A stretch of 64,000 bases of DNA from Silurus meridionalis (GCF_014805685.1 NC_060893.1:18664025-18728024), one strand, 5' to 3'. Counted from the first letter of the stretch, positions 23,446 through 38,250 are shown. Made by a program: numbers and translations. Notes: a model not told the origin generated them from the sequence alone.

Positions 23446-24407
23446 CAGTACATCCATTACGTATACTGTACATCCAATACCTCCATATAGTATATTTTAC
23501 TTGTTAAAGCAATCATGTTATCTAGTGTAATAGTCAAAGTCACAGTCACATCCTCATTCTATCTGTCCAGTTCTGCACATTCCTGGATGGCTGAAGATGA
23601 TGCTCTAAAAAACATCTAAGTGAATTTTCCTCAGACCAGCACCCAAGAACAACACCCAAAATTCGATTTCATTATAAATAGTAACCACACAAATATCTGC
23701 AAATTAATCATAAAAAGAAAGCGAGGACCTTTATTTTTGCACTATGAAGTTCTTTTGCCCACCGAGCTGTGTGTCCCTATGCAAAATAATTGCACACTTC
23801 AGCTGCAGCCATTCCCCTGTTGAGATTAGGACTGCTGGAATCATACCTCAAGCTACAATTGTTTTTTTTTTTTTTACAAATCTCGTCTAATTAGATTTGG
23901 AGACCATGCTCCATGCTGCTGTTTGCAGCCTGTTTGGAGATAAGAGACACCATTTCTTCACTACATCTTCACACAAGCCGGCGAAAAAAACCTGACTGGA
24001 CTCCTGAGCCACTCCTGCTCCAAACAAGAGACGTTAACTATGCCAGTAAATAGAGCACTTCATTTGACTGGAAAGCTGTTTAGCAGCTCGTGTTTAATTA
24101 ACCAAATCCCTCATACGGGCCACGTGATGTGTCAGCATTGTAACACTTGGGTTTATGGGCATTCACAGCAAACAAATAAGGAAGCAGCTGCTTCACTAGT
24201 TAACGCAGCCACTTCCATCACCTCATACAGGCTAATGCAGCCCTTTTTACGATCTTTTTTTGAAGAAGCAACATATGGCTTTGATATTTTTTTGCCCATC
24301 AATTCTGCAGTACAATGCTGCTAGTGGAATGAATGAATAAATGGGACAACAAAATAAAACTTTGGCTACCTGACCAATAAGATTCGTATGTGTTTTTTGA
24401 ACATTGC
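23446..24407. other. Intergenic DNA, nothing recognised
   Basis: No gene or named repeat is seen. Confidence 0.45.
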
Positions 24408-24808
24408 CTTCCACAATAATTCCCCATTTTAATTTTGTAATAACCTCTACTCTTCTGAGAAGATGTTAAACTAGATTTTTGAGATTTGTGCTCATTCAGC
24501 AAAACGTTCTACCAATTCATCCCAAAGGTGTTCAATAGGGTTGAAGTCAGAGCTCTATAGGAGGTCACACAAGATCTTCCAGTCCAACCTATGTAAACCA
24601 TATTTTCACAAGGGCACAGGGGCATTGTCATGCTGGATCAGGTCTGGGCAGTGAAGTCTTAGTTCAAGTGAAAGGAAAATTTTATGTTACTTCATCCAAA
24701 CACATCCTATACAATTGTGAACCTCCTACAATATTTTAACAGATTGGGGAAAGAAAAAACAAATGCCGGGAAAAGTCAGATGTCCCAGTGCTTTTATCCA
24801 TATAGTGT
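24408..24808 (-). repeat. Tc1-derived short element, minus orientation
   Basis: The + strand shows TCAGCAAAACGTTCTACCAA, then CATCCCAAAGGTGTTCAATA and GGGGCATTGTCATGCTGGAT. These are complements of the EWAQI, DELNP and DNAPVHK regions of a Tc1 transposase. It ends at TTTATCCATATAGTG, the family's tip. Confidence 0.8.
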
Positions 24809-26269
24809 ATTTTAGAGAACATGTCAATATTTAATGTTTCATAAATAGTGAATGCAGATGTGAGTCTTTTTATCTTTCTTTCTTTTTTCGTATTAAATGC
24901 TTACAATTATCACAATTAAAATACACAATAGAACAAGACTAACACAAGCTTGAAATGAGTATAAATACATATAAATAAGTTGTAATCATTTTGTAATGGA
25001 ATTAATCTAATCTTTAATCTTTTATTTTAATCAAGTGTTAATTACTAGCTTGTCTTTGTTTTTCTGCATGAATGTATGGTTTTATTTTAGGGAGCACACA
25101 GGAATTGTACAGTTGTCTACATTTTTCTAGATATAGCTCCGTGGGACTTAGCAGACCTATTCGTTTGTCAAGTTTATTTTTCAGGTTCTTCTCGTTTTTT
25201 TGTGAGGAATGGTGAGGAGTGTGATGCTGATTGGTGGTGACCAGGTGAAACACTGCATATTCCTGATGAGTTGGTCTGTCAGCAGACAGTCATTAATCTC
25301 AATTGGTGAGAATGTCGAGGGAATAAACAGGAGAGTGAATTGTTCTTTCTTTTTCCTGGAGTTTCATTTATCCCCGGTGATGTGAGTTATTATTGACTGA
25401 AAATGGATAAAAAGTCCCAAAACAGATGATGTTTACCTCTTAGACTTTACGGCAAGATAAAGAGATGCATCGTTTTTCATATGGGTTTTTGTGCTTGGAC
25501 CCAGTTTGCAGCTAAGAGAACTAAGGGGTTGTTTTTCAGACTTTAGCCTTTTATTGACGAATGTTATTTAGTGATCTGTTGAAATTAAATGTGGATTGAA
25601 GAAAAATCTAAATTGCATATTATATATTGTATATGAAGTTGGCGATTTTATGTTTAAATTTAGCTTCTTTAGTTATCCAATGGAGATACAATGCTAAAAT
25701 AGCTACCAAATAATGAAAATGGACAACTATAATGCAAACTGCAGGCATTTCCAGCAGCATACATATGATGCACATTAGTATATAATGATGTACCAAATGT
25801 TATACTTATCTATTCAATTGACTAATTTGCATCCTTTGCATCCAGCAAAGCACAAACTAAGAAAAATCAAGTGAATGTATGTCATTAATAACAATGCAAT
25901 TGTTTAAAGAAATAAAGACAATATGCTGCACAAAACGATGTTGAAATAAAATGAAAAATATACAGCATACTTTACAGAACTACATTAAAGAGACTTAAAG
26001 AATAACAAGCAGCCTATACAAATGGAACCAGAACTAGCAGCCATAAGCTTTAAAAAAAAAAAACATTTTCTTTATTGTTTCTTTAAGATAAAACACTATT
26101 AATGTCTAGGAATAAGGAGGATACTCATATAAATCACCTAACAAAATGACATAATGTAAAGTAACAGATACAACAATTATATTCAGCATATTTACAGTCA
26201 TCTTTCCTCATGTAGATTTGTAGCCCTTCAGAAAAATCTTGTTAGACAATCAACTAAAATATGATAATA

Positions 26270-26274
<5 letters not shown>

Positions 26275-26326
<52 letters not shown>
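26275..26326. repeat. (TC)n microsatellite
   Basis: About 26 TC units. Confidence 0.97.
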
Positions 26327-26330
<4 letters not shown>

Positions 26331-26355
26331 TTTAATAGTTTAAATGAATAAAGTA

Positions 26356-26525
<170 letters not shown>

Positions 26526-27445
26526 TGGTCTATCAGCATTGTGACATTTACTTGATCCTGATACAGTATATAATATAATTTGATATCATTGACTGTAATA
26601 CAAGATGACACACCATTGAAATCAAATTGCCAGTTACTGGAAAGTCAGTACAATAGAGACACAAGGTATAATGTTATATCCCCTTTAATTTCCTCTCATT
26701 ATGTCAGGTTATTAGCATGCGAAATCTATGAAAATTAATCAGTCTCCAAAAACAAAAGGAAAACATTTGGGGAAAAGAGCAAATACCAGGAGGTGAATAT
26801 TTTAAACCAGGTAAAACCAGTACAGACTAGTATGAAGTGAGTCTGTGAATCTATGGACTCAGAGTGGCATAATAGCCTTTCTGCCCGTCATCAGTTCCAC
26901 TGACTCATCACATTTACTGGTGCTCAGGGAGCCTTGGGGGCAGTTTATAAGTCCTTCTAGGCTTAATGAGCGGAAGTGCAATCTATGCAGAGGCTTTCAT
27001 AAGAACAGCAGATGAGATAACATACTTTCGCCTGGGATTTTGCTTCAACGGGAATAAATGATCCAATCAAAGAGGGCTTTTGAGCAGGGGTATTTGCCTA
27101 CAATATGTGAAGGTATGGTTTTATACATATATTTTTTTCTGACGAGAGAACTTGGAGAAGCAATTATCATGGTGACTGAAAGGCAAAAACTGTTTTATAA
27201 ATCTTTAATACTGTTTATGATTGGTTGACTCATCAGTTTGAAGTGGTTATGTTTTGTTTTAGAGTGCCACTTCACAGATGAGACACATCACTTTTGAAAT
27301 TAGAAAAATAAACACTTTTCTATCCTGTCTTTAATCATGCTAAAATATTTAACCCTCCCACCCACATTCCACCTCGAGACATAAACTCACATTTCCAAAA
27401 CGGCACACATACATTTCTGTTATTACATTCATATTTATGTCAATG

Positions 27446-27555
27446 TTTCAGGGTTAAAGGCCTTGCTCAAGGGCAAGATTTGGCAGCTTGATGATGTTCC
27501 TGGTGCTCACGACCTTCCAATCAGTCCAACATCTTTACCACTAAACTCCCACTTC
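27446..27555 (-). repeat. tRNA-derived SINE fragment, minus orientation
   Basis: AAGGCCTTGCTCAAGGGCAA, CACGACCTTCCAATCAGTCC and TTTACCACTAAACTCCCAC are complements of the SINE body and head. Confidence 0.65.
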
Positions 27556-30180
27556 CAGACATCCAGCACAACACTCAACCAGCACATTCATCATCTCAGG
27601 TTTTGATTGCACACACTCACACTGTTAATCTATTACACTCACACTTTATATAAACAGACCTTAGGCAATAAATCAGTTCAGGGTGCCTTAAAGTTACCAA
27701 GTTGGTTGATGGCTGAAGTGTTTTTCCTTTAATCTGTTTTTGCTTCCTAGTTTTGGTATTCTGGTCTCTGCTCTATTGTACCGTACAAAAAACCTGACCC
27801 CTTGCCTGTTTCTTGACTTACAGTTTCTCTTTCCTGCCTCATACTGTAAGATTGTCTGCCTAAACTGTTAGAACTGAAATTGCATCTGTCTCAGCCCCTG
27901 TATGGCATCATGCTGCTTTATGCTTGATTTACTGAACTATAGCTAGTTTTTTCATACATTGATCAGCTCTGCTACAGTATTTTTTTCTTTTTTTCGGGAC
28001 AGCTAAAATACTTTTCTGGATCTGCAAACCAGCACTTGGCAAACCCCTGGGTTCGACCATAGCTATAAAACAACTTAGACCTAATTCATGAACAGCGTTG
28101 CTCTCTCTGTGGGGCGATTTCTCTGATAATTGAATTCAGAGAGCCCTCAAAGATTTGTGCAAAAGTGTCAGTGTGCGGTGCAGAATTTGGATGCAAGAGT
28201 CATTTGACACTTCAAAGCAGGAGATTGAGGAAAGACTTTTAATAGGGAAACTAAACCACAGAAAATATGTGCATTTTTTCTAATAATCAAGAAAGGCTTT
28301 TTCTTATTGTTTAATTAAACATTTTTGTTTAATGTAATGTAATGCAATTCCTGAACACTGTAACATGGATTTAAAGAAATATATTTATTATGCTATAGAT
28401 GATTATATTATATGATTACATTATTTATTTATGTATTATGCTATAATTCCTTTTTTATTATGCTATAATTATTATTATTTCTTTAGATTTAATAGCAGTA
28501 AAACACAATTCAATGCAATGTCACAGCAAACCCTAATTATCATCAGATACTATGGGCTACAAACATGGCTGCCATGGACTACATTCTCATAAACTCACAC
28601 GTTCATATTCACTCAGTTCTTGATTGAAAACACCTAGAAATGCAGAGCCAAAAATGGACCATAGTACATAGCCATCAAAAAAATCTGTATTCAGTTAAAT
28701 GCAAAATTGTAGCACATGTCACAAAGTATAAACTGTTTCTCTTAGCAATGACGTCTATAAAAAAAGTTTAGTCTAGCCTAGCTTTGTCCTATCTGTTTGC
28801 CCTTCATCTTACCTGCCTGGTTATCATTAAAATCTTCTACATGCATTTGTGTTCATCTACACCTCTTCTCCTACCACTACTTTCACTCAATCACATGCAT
28901 GAAACAGAAATGTGACATCATGCGACAAGCAAATTGGTCCTATCTCAATTTTTTTTTACCTTCCACTGTCCTATATTATCTTCCTCATTGCTTCTTGTTT
29001 TGTGTTACATATAACTATATAAAAAAACTTGTCGAACATAAAGCAAGTTACAGCTGATTTGATCAGCTCTATAACCATAAACATGCATTAGCTCACGATC
29101 GATTCTCGCCCCTGCTAATGCAACCGTGACTTTGACATATGGATGTAGTCAGCTACAACAACATTTCCTTTATATAAATGGGCAAGAGACCACAGACATC
29201 AGACATCAGGCTCATTGGTAGAGAAAGAGTGAAAGTGTTTATTTAAAGTCACAAATCTAACAGAAAGAAAAATGTGCTGCCTGGAATCAGTGATGGAGTC
29301 TAAATGGCACACGACCAGGCCGGTTTTCTGACCTTTCTGAGAGGCCAGATTGTCATGGATGATAAATGAGTAGTAGTGATGTATTTTCGGGTGTTAAAGC
29401 ATCAGTCTGTAATCCTGACCGCAAAAACTGTAAGCCTATAAGGCTTAAAAGACATTTTCGACCTTGCTGCGTGCTTGCTGCGTCTACGTACTGTATAAGC
29501 AGCTCTGGCCTCTGACCAACAGCTCTTTAAGATTGAGAAGTGTCACCACACTGTCGCACCTTTGCTGCCAGCACAGTGACTTAACAGATACGGATGTTTT
29601 GTTACAAGCACTGAAGGATTGTTTAAGGCACTTTAGTGCTACTTCTAAGTACCTAGATTTGTCACTCAGTCCTGAGATGTAGAAAAAGATAAGAGAGAGT
29701 GAGAGAGAAGCTGGGAGAGGGAAAGAGAAAGACTTTTGTGCAAGCCGTAGCCACGGTTGAATATTAAGTTAGGTGACACTTCCAATTTTTAGGGTGGATA
29801 TGATGAGATACAGTGGGAATACTGATGACAAATCACTGTCCAATAGAAGCAAAATGTTTCAAGTTTTCTGCGCCAGAAAAATGCTTAAGGGTCAATCTGG
29901 GGTGGAAATCTTGCCAGTTTTACATTAACCAGCCTCAGCATTTTTACTTTTTTTTTTTTTTCTAAGTATCTGTACTTTATCAGAGTATTTTTCATTTTCG
30001 TAAACTTTAACTTTGATACAATGAATGTGTAATATGTTATATACGCCACTACATTTCAGAAAAACATGCTGTTCCTAGCTACTTTAAAGTGAATACATAA
30101 CTGCAAAGATAAGAAAATGTCTAGAGAATGCAAGGAATAAATCCATCTGAATGATGTAATATTCTCAGAGTTCAACCCCC
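27556..30180. other. Intergenic DNA
   Basis: Part of 27720-27930 (GACCCCTTGCCTGTTTCTTG onward) resembles a dispersed fish retroelement, but I cannot name it. No gene is recognised. Confidence 0.4.
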
Positions 30181-30470
30181 TCAACCCTAATTCTAACAAA
30201 GTTGGGATGTTGTGCAAACTATAAATACAAACAGAGGGCAATGGTATCTCATAAGCTCATGTTTTATATACAATAGAACATAAAACACCAGATGTGTAAC
30301 CCGAGAAGATTTACCATATTAAGGATAAAAATCAAGTAATTTTGAATTTGATGCCTGCAGCATGTTTCAAAAAAGTTGTGACAGGGCCATGTTTGCCACT
30401 ATGTAGCATCCCCTCTTCCTTTATACACCTGGAAAATGAGAAGACCAGTTACTAAATTTTGGGAGAGAAC
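30181..30470. repeat. DNA-transposon fragment, hAT/MITE-like
   Basis: It starts TCAACCCTAATTCTAACAAA, the usual tip of a common fish element, and contains TTTCAAAAAAGTTGTGACAG and ATGTAGCATCCCCTCTTCC from the same family. Internal parts are missing. Confidence 0.55.
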
Positions 30471-31079
30471 TGTTGTCCTCTGTTGTTATTATTATTATGA
30501 TGAATTTGGATAATTACAGGCAGTGAAAGCAGTGAAGCATCAATGAGAATAAGTACACAATAGTATTGTGTATAATTCAGTAGATGATTAAAATATAGTT
30601 CTCAGAGATCCGTTTTTTTACTTCGTAAACATGTCTATTTAATTTAGAACTACTTTTGTAATTTTACTTAAGTAAAATGTAAAAGTTGCAATTTTACTGG
30701 AGTTGTATTTAAGCAAGGGATTTGTACTTTTACTCCACAGTACACTAAAGAAATCGTGTACTTCAACAACCACTGGTGACCTGCTAACTGAGATGTCCAT
30801 GAATGTCCGTTAATGGGCTTGACCTGACCTAGCCCATGAAAAGATTTTGCTATAGGTGTTTGTTTTAACGGTCCTCATCAACGTTGATTGTAGTCTTTTA
30901 AATCACATGAAACCATCCCTTGCATATTTTCAACCTGCTACTCACAGCAGCATAACACACTCAGAAGAGAGTGCAAATTGCTCTATTCTGCATAAATGAG
31001 CTCACAGGCTCACAATGATTGGCTCGTGTCACAAGGGAGAGAGTAACAGCATCCCTAATTTTGTTCTTTCTCTAACTCC

Positions 31080-31165
31080 CAGCCACAGATGGCTGTTGGA
31101 TCATTGGGATTCAAACCCGTGATCTTGCCATGACACTTTTCTATAGCACCACCTGGCAACGATAT
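31080..31165 (-). repeat. tRNA-like SINE fragment, minus orientation
   Basis: GGATTCAAACCCGTGATCTT resembles a complemented B-box region, followed by CTATAGCACCACCTGG. Confidence 0.45.
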
Positions 31166-31324
31166 ATTGTTCACATCTGCAATGTCTTTTTAACCATCTT
31201 TGTGCTTACTGGTTCGGCTGAGTATTAATGTCCCCAATGCATGCATGGTGACTCGAATACACAATATGTTTCAAGGCAAGGAAATGTCACGACTAAATCA
31301 ATTTAAATATTGACAAAAGATGAT

Positions 31325-31480
31325 TAAATAAATTCCCTGTGCAGGAATATGGACACGCTACACTAAGTGTGATTGAGTATTTGAATGTGTGCCCTTATGA
31401 TGGACTGGTGTTCAATCCAGATCCAGAGTGCTTCTCTGCAACCCTGATTAGGATGAAATGGTTAATAAGGCATGACCAAT
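31325..31480 (+). repeat. V-SINE/LINE-tail fragment
   Basis: CCCTTATGATGGACTGGTGT and GCAACCCTGATTAGGATGAA are ordered landmarks of a common fish retroposon tail. Confidence 0.6.
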
Positions 31481-34139
31481 CTCTTTATATATAAGAATCT
31501 CCAGGGCAAATGATCACTTATAATGATTTTCTTTCCAGTGAATTTATATATTAAGAGCATTTTTTTTTTTTTACACCAAATTGATTTGTCATTTCTGCTG
31601 AACAGAGATGTACTTTGGATGGTATGGATGATAAGTTTGTTGTGCTGACTTTCTTGCTTTCTTTCTCCCCTGTAGATTACACATGATGTGAGCTGTTTAT
31701 TAAAATGAAAACCGACCAAACAGGATGAAAATAGGAGCAAACAAGTTGCATCCTTAATTCCTATTTTGGAGACGGAGTGAGACGCCACTGAGACGCATTT
31801 GTATGGAATTACAATTAGATGCACACAAGCATGCACACATCAAAGCTGCAATGAAGTTGGTTTGGTCCACAGGAGATAAGCGAGCCATAATGAAACTGGT
31901 TCAACTTCGGATGAGGTGCTTTCACAAACATGGAGTGAGGGTAGTAATTGAGTTGCGGATTTTGGGTTAAAAAACTGAGCATAGTATGTAGGGAAATATG
32001 AAACAATTCATCTATCCATTACATATAATCCAATATGGGTTATTTGATAGTGACTAATTCAGAGGTGTGAGTTTTACTTAATTTATAGAAGAATTAAAAA
32101 TACCTAGCCAGGATATCATTAAAAAATACAGCATTGAACAGTTGTACAAACATAAAAAAAAAAAAACATAATACTGATTATATGCAGAGAATATGTGTTC
32201 AGGTTGTGATGGAAGGGTACACACAGATTTAAGACCAATGAAGAGCTTCGGGATTTAACAAATTTCTACAAGGCCCTGAAGGAATGAAGGACAGGTCTCA
32301 TTTCTTAGTCACAAATTCAGGAGGTGTGGTTAAAATCAGGCTCAGCCAATGAACACAAACTGAAGAACAACATAAAGAATTATTATTATTTTTATTATTA
32401 AACCCTATATAGGATTTAAATTGTTTACTTTCACTTAAGAATCAACATTGAAAATTCCAAAATGTTAAAATTATAGTTTTATATATATTTAGCGTATTAT
32501 TATGTTTAATTTCTACCATAGTTTTTTTTTATAATCTATTTAATAATCTAATTATAAAATTCCCAAAATCTGAATCATTTTGAAATATTGGTTTGACCAT
32601 AGTTTAAACTAATACAACAGACAGTATACAGCCTACAGTATATCATCTTTACTACTGCAGCTATTACAACTTTCATGTGCATTTTGATTCTATAACATTG
32701 TCTTGCCTGTCATATAGTTGCTAGATAATAATACACAGATTTCACCTTGTGCAATAAACAAGCTCATTTAGAGCCCTGCCTATTTGCTGTTGACAAACAT
32801 TATATATGGTCATATTTTCTTGCCTGCATTCCTATTTACCAGTTGAGGCTTTTCCCAGAGGGAAACAAGAATGCTCTGTGGAAATCAATGGAAAGCAGAC
32901 GGCAATTGGAGCAGATTAATCATTTCACGAAATCTGTTTAGCGTTGACGTTGTTCTGGGTGGCTTTTCAACTGTGCAAGCTAATCAGCCTTAAGCCAGGG
33001 CACAGATAAGACGAGGAAGATTACTGCTCTGGTTTTGTCTCTTTCTTGCCCCCCACCTTCCCTCTCTCGCTTTCTTTCATTCTTTCTTTATTTCTTTTCT
33101 TAAAAGCAACAAAAATAGAGGAGCTCCTGAGGCAAGGAGGCAGCTGGCTTGTAGGTGTGTTTGTGTCTATGTGTCCTATATTTAGGTTTCTCTGCATAGG
33201 TTCCTATTCAGACAGCTGTTTTTGCGTGTGTATGTGTGTTCGTGGGAATTGAATGCAAGTCCTAATAAGGGTGGAATATTTAACGCTTACTGTTTTGTCC
33301 CTGCACCTCATGGACCCGACTTTGAAACGGAGATTAAGGCATGAACTATGAAGGCATTATTTAGCTCCAGCCTCTACCACAGTGTAAATCCTTCTTAGCT
33401 CAAGACCAGGTTTTAATCAGTGCCCATAAATATGAGCTGCTGGGTAATTTTTCTGGTCCAAGTTCATTCTCGGATGATGTTGAAATGAAAAAGAAAAAAT
33501 GGATAACTAAGAGTCGATTTTCAAATATGGAGAAGAAGGTGGAAAAGTTTTATTAAAGTTTGATTCAGCATTTCTTCAAACCCTCAAGTGCATGAAATAG
33601 AATAAAGGAAAGTAATAAAGAAAGAATGATGGCAAAGCTCATCTTAAAGCCTCAGTGGTCACAGGAGGCATCGGGAGGAGTGACTAAGCAGATTTATCAG
33701 ACTTCAATCCCGAACACAGAACAACACTGTGCGATTATGCACTAAAATTCGATTATAACTGAATGCAAATAATATTTAATATGAGATAGTCTTTCCGGTA
33801 GCTTCCAACAGGCTGCTATACAGTGAAAAGCTACAGATCTGAGCCTTAAAACACTGCACTCATTCGTCTTCACTGTGATTTATTTTGGTCAGGGTCAAGG
33901 TGGTGAATCTAAAAAGTGGCTCTTGCTATACCAGGGTCAAAAGATGGGAATTTAACTCCAAATAGGATGCTTGTTCTTTACACCATGCTCCATGCACACA
34001 CACCAAGGGAAAATGTATATAGCTAATTCACCTACTGGTTTGTTTTAGTACAGTTGGCATAGAATGTGAACATAAATTTAACATCATGAATTATTCCCTA
34101 TACATTTATCTCTAATGAGTGAGCCAGATGTAACAGTGG
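31481..34139. other. Intergenic DNA
   Basis: A 48-base segment at 33107-33154 sits between a T-rich acceptor-like tract and a GTGTGT donor, but it has no recognised homolog. Nothing else is named. Confidence 0.45.
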
Positions 34140-34225
34140 CAAGGAAACTCACTGAGATGATACGAGGAAGAAACATTGAGAGGAACCAAACACAAAAGGA
34201 AAGCCCATCCTCATCTGGGTGGTAA
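34140..34225 (-). repeat. Retroposon tail fragment, minus orientation
   Basis: AAGAAACATTGAGAGGAACC and CCATCCTCATCTGGGTGGTA complement the copy at 47385-47480. Confidence 0.65.
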
Positions 34226-34579
34226 CACTGAATGTGCATTCATTACAGTTACATAATTGGTGCTGTAAATATAATCGCAGCAAACAGTAAAAAATCAGCA
34301 GACAACAGACAGAGTTTTGAGATAAGATTGAAATGTTTTGGCATTGGGAGAAAACTTGATATCCAGCACTTAGTGGCTCTACAGCCGCAGGGGAATGGGT
34401 TTGAACTGGATCCCTAAAAAAGCCCAAAGCATAAAGATAATGAAAATGCTATATCAGCGATGTAGTAGAAAATCTTAACCTAAGAGTGGACAGAGAGACA
34501 ATGGAAGGAGCCGGATACAAAGCAGATGTACATGAATAAATTGATTAAAAATATACTTTTTAAATTGAAAAATATCCAT

Positions 34580-34665
34580 AGGGAGGGGCAAATGGAAAAA
34601 CTATTTGAGACATCATGAGGGAGGAAGCAGAGTCAAAAGGAAAACTATCCTCATTGTGTCAGGAT
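34580..34665 (-). repeat. Retroposon tail fragment, minus orientation
   Basis: GAGACATCATGAGGGAGGAA followed by CTATCCTCATTGTGTCA is a second decayed copy of the same family. Confidence 0.5.
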
Positions 34666-35974
34666 TATGCCAAACAGACATTGGACTACATTTCCTATTT
34701 TTTGCTGCACCTCAGGATTTTTGTCAATTGTCTGCATTTGCACCTTACTTTGCTGTCTCTGCCTCCTTATGCTGTCCTTCCATAGGCAATCCTCTGTCAA
34801 TCATAGTTAAATCTTTGCTGAAAAAAGACCAAACAGGGGACAAGAACCTGACCAGACTAGGATAAAGCTATTTTTTTTAAAGCAGCACCCTGAAGCCACC
34901 TTTGAGCCATTGCTTCTTGTCTGTGTGGAAGTCATGGCATGACCTCATGAGGCACTGTCCAGGTTGACCTATCTTTGTGAACCTAGATCCCTGTCACTCA
35001 AAGAATGACCTTCTGTCTTGTATATATTCACAATGATTTCAATTTGAATATCCTGCAACAGTCCTGGGTTTTCCATAGGCCCCAACCTCCTGTGGGAACG
35101 TAACACAGCCGAAGACCATTTTTATGATATCGAAGAGATTTGGTATCTCATCTCTTGGTACAACTAAAAAATGATTAGGGTTTGAGATGTATCAGCATTT
35201 GTACCTTTTTAAATAGGTATTAGTGTCTGTCTGAGGAATTGTGATGAAAAAATGAAATCATATGAAATTGAAATAAATATATATAAAAACATGGAATATA
35301 GAGTTGTGTCTTGTATCATGCCAACCACTGAGTGTGCTGTTGAGTGTTTTGCATTGTGCATCTTGTTTCTAGTGCACGTCCTTCCTTGATGCATTGTTAA
35401 TGCACTAGCGCAAGTGGAAAAACACACTGGGATGCATATTGCCAAAGATCATTTTGATTTAGATCTTAGTTTATCTGCAAAGTTCAGAGCCATCCTTTAT
35501 TCCCAGGTACACATTTGGGCTTCAAAGGAAGGTCACAAAGAAATAAAAACCCAAATGAAATAATGTTGTGTAGAGATGTATGAACTAAACTGGTTGACAT
35601 ACTATATACAGTATATTTATTTATATAACCCAGTTGTCTTGACTTCTTGATTCTGATTGGTCAAAAATTGCTAATTAATATTTTAGAACAGCAGATCTGA
35701 GTTTTCAGTTCCTGATTTGTGCTTCAAGTACTATATTGTTAAACTACTTAATTGTTTTATTATTTTTGTTCTGAAATGTGTGGAATTGTTACACTGATTA
35801 AGATTTCTGCAAGGATTTTTTTTTTTTGGTACCAGTCAGGGATAAAGCTGACATGCAATTATTTAAGATGTTACACTTCGCATTTTGTTTGTATTAAAAA
35901 AAAAAAAAAGAAAAACAGGACCTGTAGAAGAAACAGCACACCTCAACAATGATATAACTGTAATGAATGGATAT
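34666..35974. other. Intergenic DNA, nothing firmly recognised
   Basis: The first 200 bases look like old retroelement sequence, but I cannot assign them. Confidence 0.4.
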
Positions 35975-36190
35975 TTCACCCAGATGAGGATGGTGCATTC
36001 TTTATGAGTCTGGTTCCTCTTAAGGTTTGTTCCTCACGAAGTCTCAGTGAGTTCTAGCTTGCTCATTCATTAGGGATAAATTTATAAGGAACAAACTTAT
36101 AGGCACTAAATTTATAACTCCCAACTTTATTACCTCTTTTCCTCTCTAAAGTGTTTTGGTACAATGTAGGACAACTAAACTGAATCCACT
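35975..36190 (+). repeat. Retroposon tail copy
   Basis: CACCCAGATGAGGATGGTGC, GAGTCTGGTTCCTCTTAAGG and TTCATTAGGGATAAATTTAT are landmarks shared with 47385-47611. Confidence 0.7.
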
Positions 36191-37924
36191 GAAACCAATT
36201 TCAATGTACTGTGGGTGATAGCAGGAACTAATTTACACAACATCACATGTAACTAAAAATGTAAAAAAAAAACAATTAGCATTATGTCTTTAAACATAAT
36301 AATGAATAAAAAACTGAAAAATTTTATAAGGGGTGTAAAACATTTCCAGCATTTCCACAAGTTTTTAATTAAGTACCTCCTGAATGATAATATTAATAGA
36401 CATTAATCAAAAAGCAATGAAATGTATGTCACCCTTTTTTGTGTTGTTGTGGGATATTAAACATGGTAAGGTGGTCCACTCGTACACACATGCAAATATC
36501 AGAAAGTGTTTGTGTAATCAAGTATAATGAAGGTATTTAAGGGTTATGTGCCATGATGGTCTGTCAGTACCATGGAGGCAGATATGGTCTCAGGATTGCG
36601 GCATACAGAGTTCATGAGGAGTGTCATCGCAGTCCCACAGCTATGGCCATCACAGCCAGCAAGAAGAGCCGCCGTGCAGGATTCCCTCAGGCTCCTTGCT
36701 GCATAGAACTTCATGAAGCTCCATTTGAGGTATACATCCTATTGCAGTTTAATATTCTTATACCAAGAGGGTTGTAGTGTCAAAACACTACACACCATGA
36801 TACCACGAGCTATTGAACACGCTGTGGCTAGAAAGCTATTCTGCCTGTATTAAATGAGTAAGTGAGCCAATCATTGATCATTCATTAATAATTAATTCAA
36901 ATATCTGAAATTGTATGTGAAAACAATGCTAGCATGTGCTAACAGCCTGTGACAAAGCTGTCCTGCCGAAAACGACCTGTGTGCAGGTTGAATTAGAAAG
37001 CAGGTGCTCTGCAAAATGGACATTAAAGACATTTGGCAGGGGACCACCTGCTACGAAGCCTGCGAACATTTGGATTCCAAATTGGATTCATAGCTTTTGG
37101 ACAAGGAACACTGAGTTGATAGAAAATGACATTGTTTTGTCCAATGGCAGCTGTGCCCCCCTGCATTAGCAACTGTACTGTATTTGTGTATGGAGTAAAC
37201 AGCTAAGTTAACAATGATGATATCCAGTTCGGTCCTGTTCTTCTGCTTCTCACCAAACCAAGAAGGAAAGAACAAGGAAAGAAAAAAAAAACCTCTTTAA
37301 ACAGAGATATGACATTCATGGGACTATTGCTCTTACTCTAATAGGTTTTGAATAAAAAAGATAAATTTGAATCACCCAGGATGCACATAAGGTCTTACAA
37401 AAAAAAATGAAGGTTTGGAAAAGGTTCTTCCAAGACTGATGAGGACCCTTTGACACAGCAGGATAATTACATAGCCTCGCTGTATATAAACTACCATTAG
37501 ATTTGTTAACTTTTTACATAAGCGGGATAAACGCCATAAAAAAAGCCTGCACTGACAGGTTTGATATGCTTAATCATTACTGGCTACACAGTCATAGAAG
37601 GCCGGAGTCGTCCAGGAAAATGGATGCAGATGCTTTTGAGAAGCAGCCAAGGAATATTAACAGGAAATAATGAAAGGCATGTACAATCAGCTCATGAATA
37701 ATTGATAGACTGTAATGGAAAACTGCAAAAGAGCATTTCTACAGAACACCATTTAGATTGGTAATTTCAAGTGATCAACATGGTTACTGCTAAATGAAAC
37801 AACACAGTTGGGGAGTCTCAGGGTGACACAGTGGAGCAATGAGTCCTCATTTCGGACATGAAGAAAGTGTTTATTTGCCAAATATACTTTACAGCACATT
37901 GAAAACCTTTGCATATGTTCTTTG
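36191..37924. other. Intergenic DNA, nothing recognised
   Basis: A slightly GC-richer patch at 36550-36740 has an open frame but no recognised family. Confidence 0.45.
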
Positions 37925-38250
37925 CATATGTTAGGGAGCTGGGGTCAGAGTGCAGCTATAATACGGCACTACTTGTTCAAGGGCTCATCAGTGGCAGCGT
38001 TGTGGCTTAAACCTCTACCTTTTGATTGGGAAAGTCAGGCTACTGTTTTTCAGGAGTTTCTGAGTAGGAGTTTTGCATGGTTTTCCTCTCAGTTCTCTCT
38101 GTTACTCTCAACAGAGCTAAATTAGGCAATGCTTAATTATCACTAGGTGTGTGAGTATGAAAATGCACATGTTCATGATTCTATACCATGAACTAGCATC
38201 CCGTCTGGGGTTTATTTCCTCCTCATGCCGTCAGAAATGTAAACTGCTCC
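37925..38250. repeat. Decayed SINE/V-SINE mosaic
   Basis: GGGAGCTGGGGTCAGAGTGC is a SINE body motif. GGAGTTTTGCATGGTTTTCC and CATCCCGTCTGGGGTTTATT are V-SINE-like. Boundaries are unclear. Confidence 0.45.

Noticed and set aside
31462..31836. 124-codon open frame on the minus strand
   Set aside because: Low-complexity content and no recognised family.
33107..33154. A short exon encoding TKIEELLRQGGSWLV
   Set aside because: The splice sites are plausible, but the 48-base length and lack of a homolog give too little support for its own feature.
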